DNA of 6,246 nucleotides from an uncultured Clostridia bacterium. Lineage in GTDB: Bacteria > Bacillota_A > Clostridia > TANB77 > CAG-508. Under the pieces are notes generated by a model, which was not told the DNA's origin, did no database searches, and worked only from the letters and a program-made list of their open reading frames with translations. Position 1 is the first letter of the stretch; every line of letters begins with the position of its first letter. Below, in pieces: positions 5,921-6,246 of this stretch. Both the position numbers and the translations under genes were made by a program. Where the stretch lies: contig CANQZT010000093.1 of the NCBI GenBank assembly GCA_947628335.1, positions 1-6,246 on the forward strand. Reading direction: 5' to 3'.

Positions 5921-5953
5921 TAAAGGGAAAATAAAGGGAAGATAAAGGGAATA
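5921..5953 (+). repeat. Three tandem 11-bp repeats (TAAAGGGAAnA)
   Basis: Copies at 5921-5931 (TAAAGGGAAAA), 5932-5942 (TAAAGGGAAGA) and 5943-5953 (TAAAGGGAATA) follow without gaps and differ only at position 10. They begin two bases after the stop of the short coding tail and end 21 bases before the tRNA promoter. An 11-bp period is about one helical turn, so bound proteins would sit on one face. Recombinase arm sites, iterons or an activator array are possible; none is shown. Confidence 0.85.
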
Positions 5954-5974
5954 GTAAAATTTTAAAAAAATCTA

Positions 5975-6004
5975 TTGACAAAGGTGTGCCTAAAATAGTA
6001 TAAT
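5975..6004 (+). promoter_or_regulatory. Consensus sigma-A promoter of the tRNA genes
   Basis: TTGACA (5975-5980), an 18-base spacer, then TATAAT (5999-6004). Transcription would start near 6011, about 16 bases before the first tRNA. Both boxes are perfect, as expected for a strongly expressed stable-RNA operon. Confidence 0.85.
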
Positions 6005-6026
6005 TAAATAGCGTTAAGCAAGATAT

Positions 6027-6103
6027 GCACCTTTAGCTCAGTTGGTCAGAGCATTCGGCTCATAACCGGTGGGTCCAAGGTTCGAATCCTTGAAGGCGCA
6101 CCA
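6027..6103 (+). tRNA. tRNA with CAU anticodon, probably tRNA-Met (elongator)
   Basis: A 77-base cloverleaf with encoded CCA (6101-6103). D stem GCTC/GAGC, anticodon CAT at 6061-6063 in loop CTCATAA, T stem CAAGG/CCTTG with loop TTCGAAT. The acceptor stem GCACCTT/AAGGCGC has an A3-C70 mismatch, and the anticodon stem TTCGG/CCGGT has T27-T43 opposed and a T28-G42 wobble. The stem lacks the three G-C pairs of an initiator, so it is an elongator Met or, less likely, the isoleucine tRNA whose CAU is modified to lysidine; sequence alone does not settle this. It precedes tRNA-Tyr by 14 bases under the same promoter. Confidence 0.9.
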
Positions 6104-6117
6104 TTTTTATTTAATAC

Positions 6118-6203
6118 GGGCAGATGGTCGAGTGGTTAAAGGCGGCAGACTGTAAATCTGTTCTCATTTGAGTACGATGGTTCGAATCCATCTCTGCCCA
6201 CCA
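6118..6203 (+). tRNA. tRNA-Tyr (GUA), type II with long variable arm
   Basis: An 86-base cloverleaf: acceptor GGGCAGA/TCTGCCC fully paired, anticodon GTA at 6152-6154 in loop CTGTAAA, anticodon stem GCAGA/TCTGT, long variable arm with stem CTCA/TGAG, T arm GATGG-TTCGAAT-CCATC, discriminator A and encoded CCA (6201-6203). The long variable arm is normal for bacterial tRNA-Tyr. No clear terminator follows by 6246, so the tRNA operon may continue. Confidence 0.97.
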
Positions 6204-6246
6204 AGACGAGTTTTTGTCGAACTTTTTATAAGTCTTGATATAACTT

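Noticed and set aside
6027..6203. tRNA 3' end as an attachment site for the conjugative element
   Set aside because: No second copy of either tRNA 3' end was seen in the window, and the element genes lie on the 5' side of the tRNAs, not the usual 3' side.
6204..6246. Terminator after tRNA-Tyr
   Set aside because: The T runs are present, but the best stems are only about three base pairs or need a long loop.
1..6246. CRISPR array
   Set aside because: The only regular repeats are three 11-bp gapless copies at 5921-5953; no repeat-spacer pattern exists.

Overview
The window comes from a very AT-rich, low-GC Gram-positive bacterium, most likely a clostridial or related Firmicute. Reasons: strong AGGAGG-type ribosome binding sites, TTGACA/TATAAT sigma-A promoters, TGA used as a stop, AbrB-type regulator sequence, and tRNA genes with encoded CCA ends. 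I did not find an integrase, relaxase or origin, so the element type and species cannot be fixed.

Left part (1-2983): three co-directional genes of a conjugation module. A VirD4-type coupling ATPase (5' end outside the window) is followed by a protein with three S1-like RNA-binding folds and then by a small winged-helix/DUF5697-like protein whose GTG start overlaps the S1 gene. They look like one transcription unit of an integrative conjugative element (ICE) or its remnant.

Middle (2984-3767): no intact recognisable gene, but not empty. It holds a consensus sigma-A promoter with an inverted repeat in its spacer, a doubtful 47-codon ORF, an AbrB-family regulator pseudogene broken by several small indels, and a second sigma-A promoter whose transcript would begin with a small hairpin and lead into the next gene.

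Right-centre (3768-5700): a secreted trypsin-fold protease of the glutamyl-endopeptidase type, then a membrane-anchored DUF3221-like plus bacterial Ig-like protein split by a frameshift. At its 3' end a well-placed ribosome binding site precedes a 17-codon peptide that looks like the first residues of a response regulator, then stops. A strong intrinsic terminator preceded by a long AT-rich hairpin closes this block.

Right end (5800-6246): a short unrecognised coding tail, three tandem 11-bp repeats, a consensus promoter, and two tRNA genes: tRNA-CAU (probably Met) with two stem mismatches, and a perfect type II tRNA-Tyr(GUA).

Overall the window reads as an eroding junction: the end of a conjugative module next to decayed regulatory and cell-surface genes and a tRNA cluster. 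The most interesting points are the triple-S1 protein beside a coupling ATPase with an atypical P-loop, the set of gene relics (AbrB, Ig-like protein, response regulator start), and the 11-bp repeat array beside the tRNA promoter.
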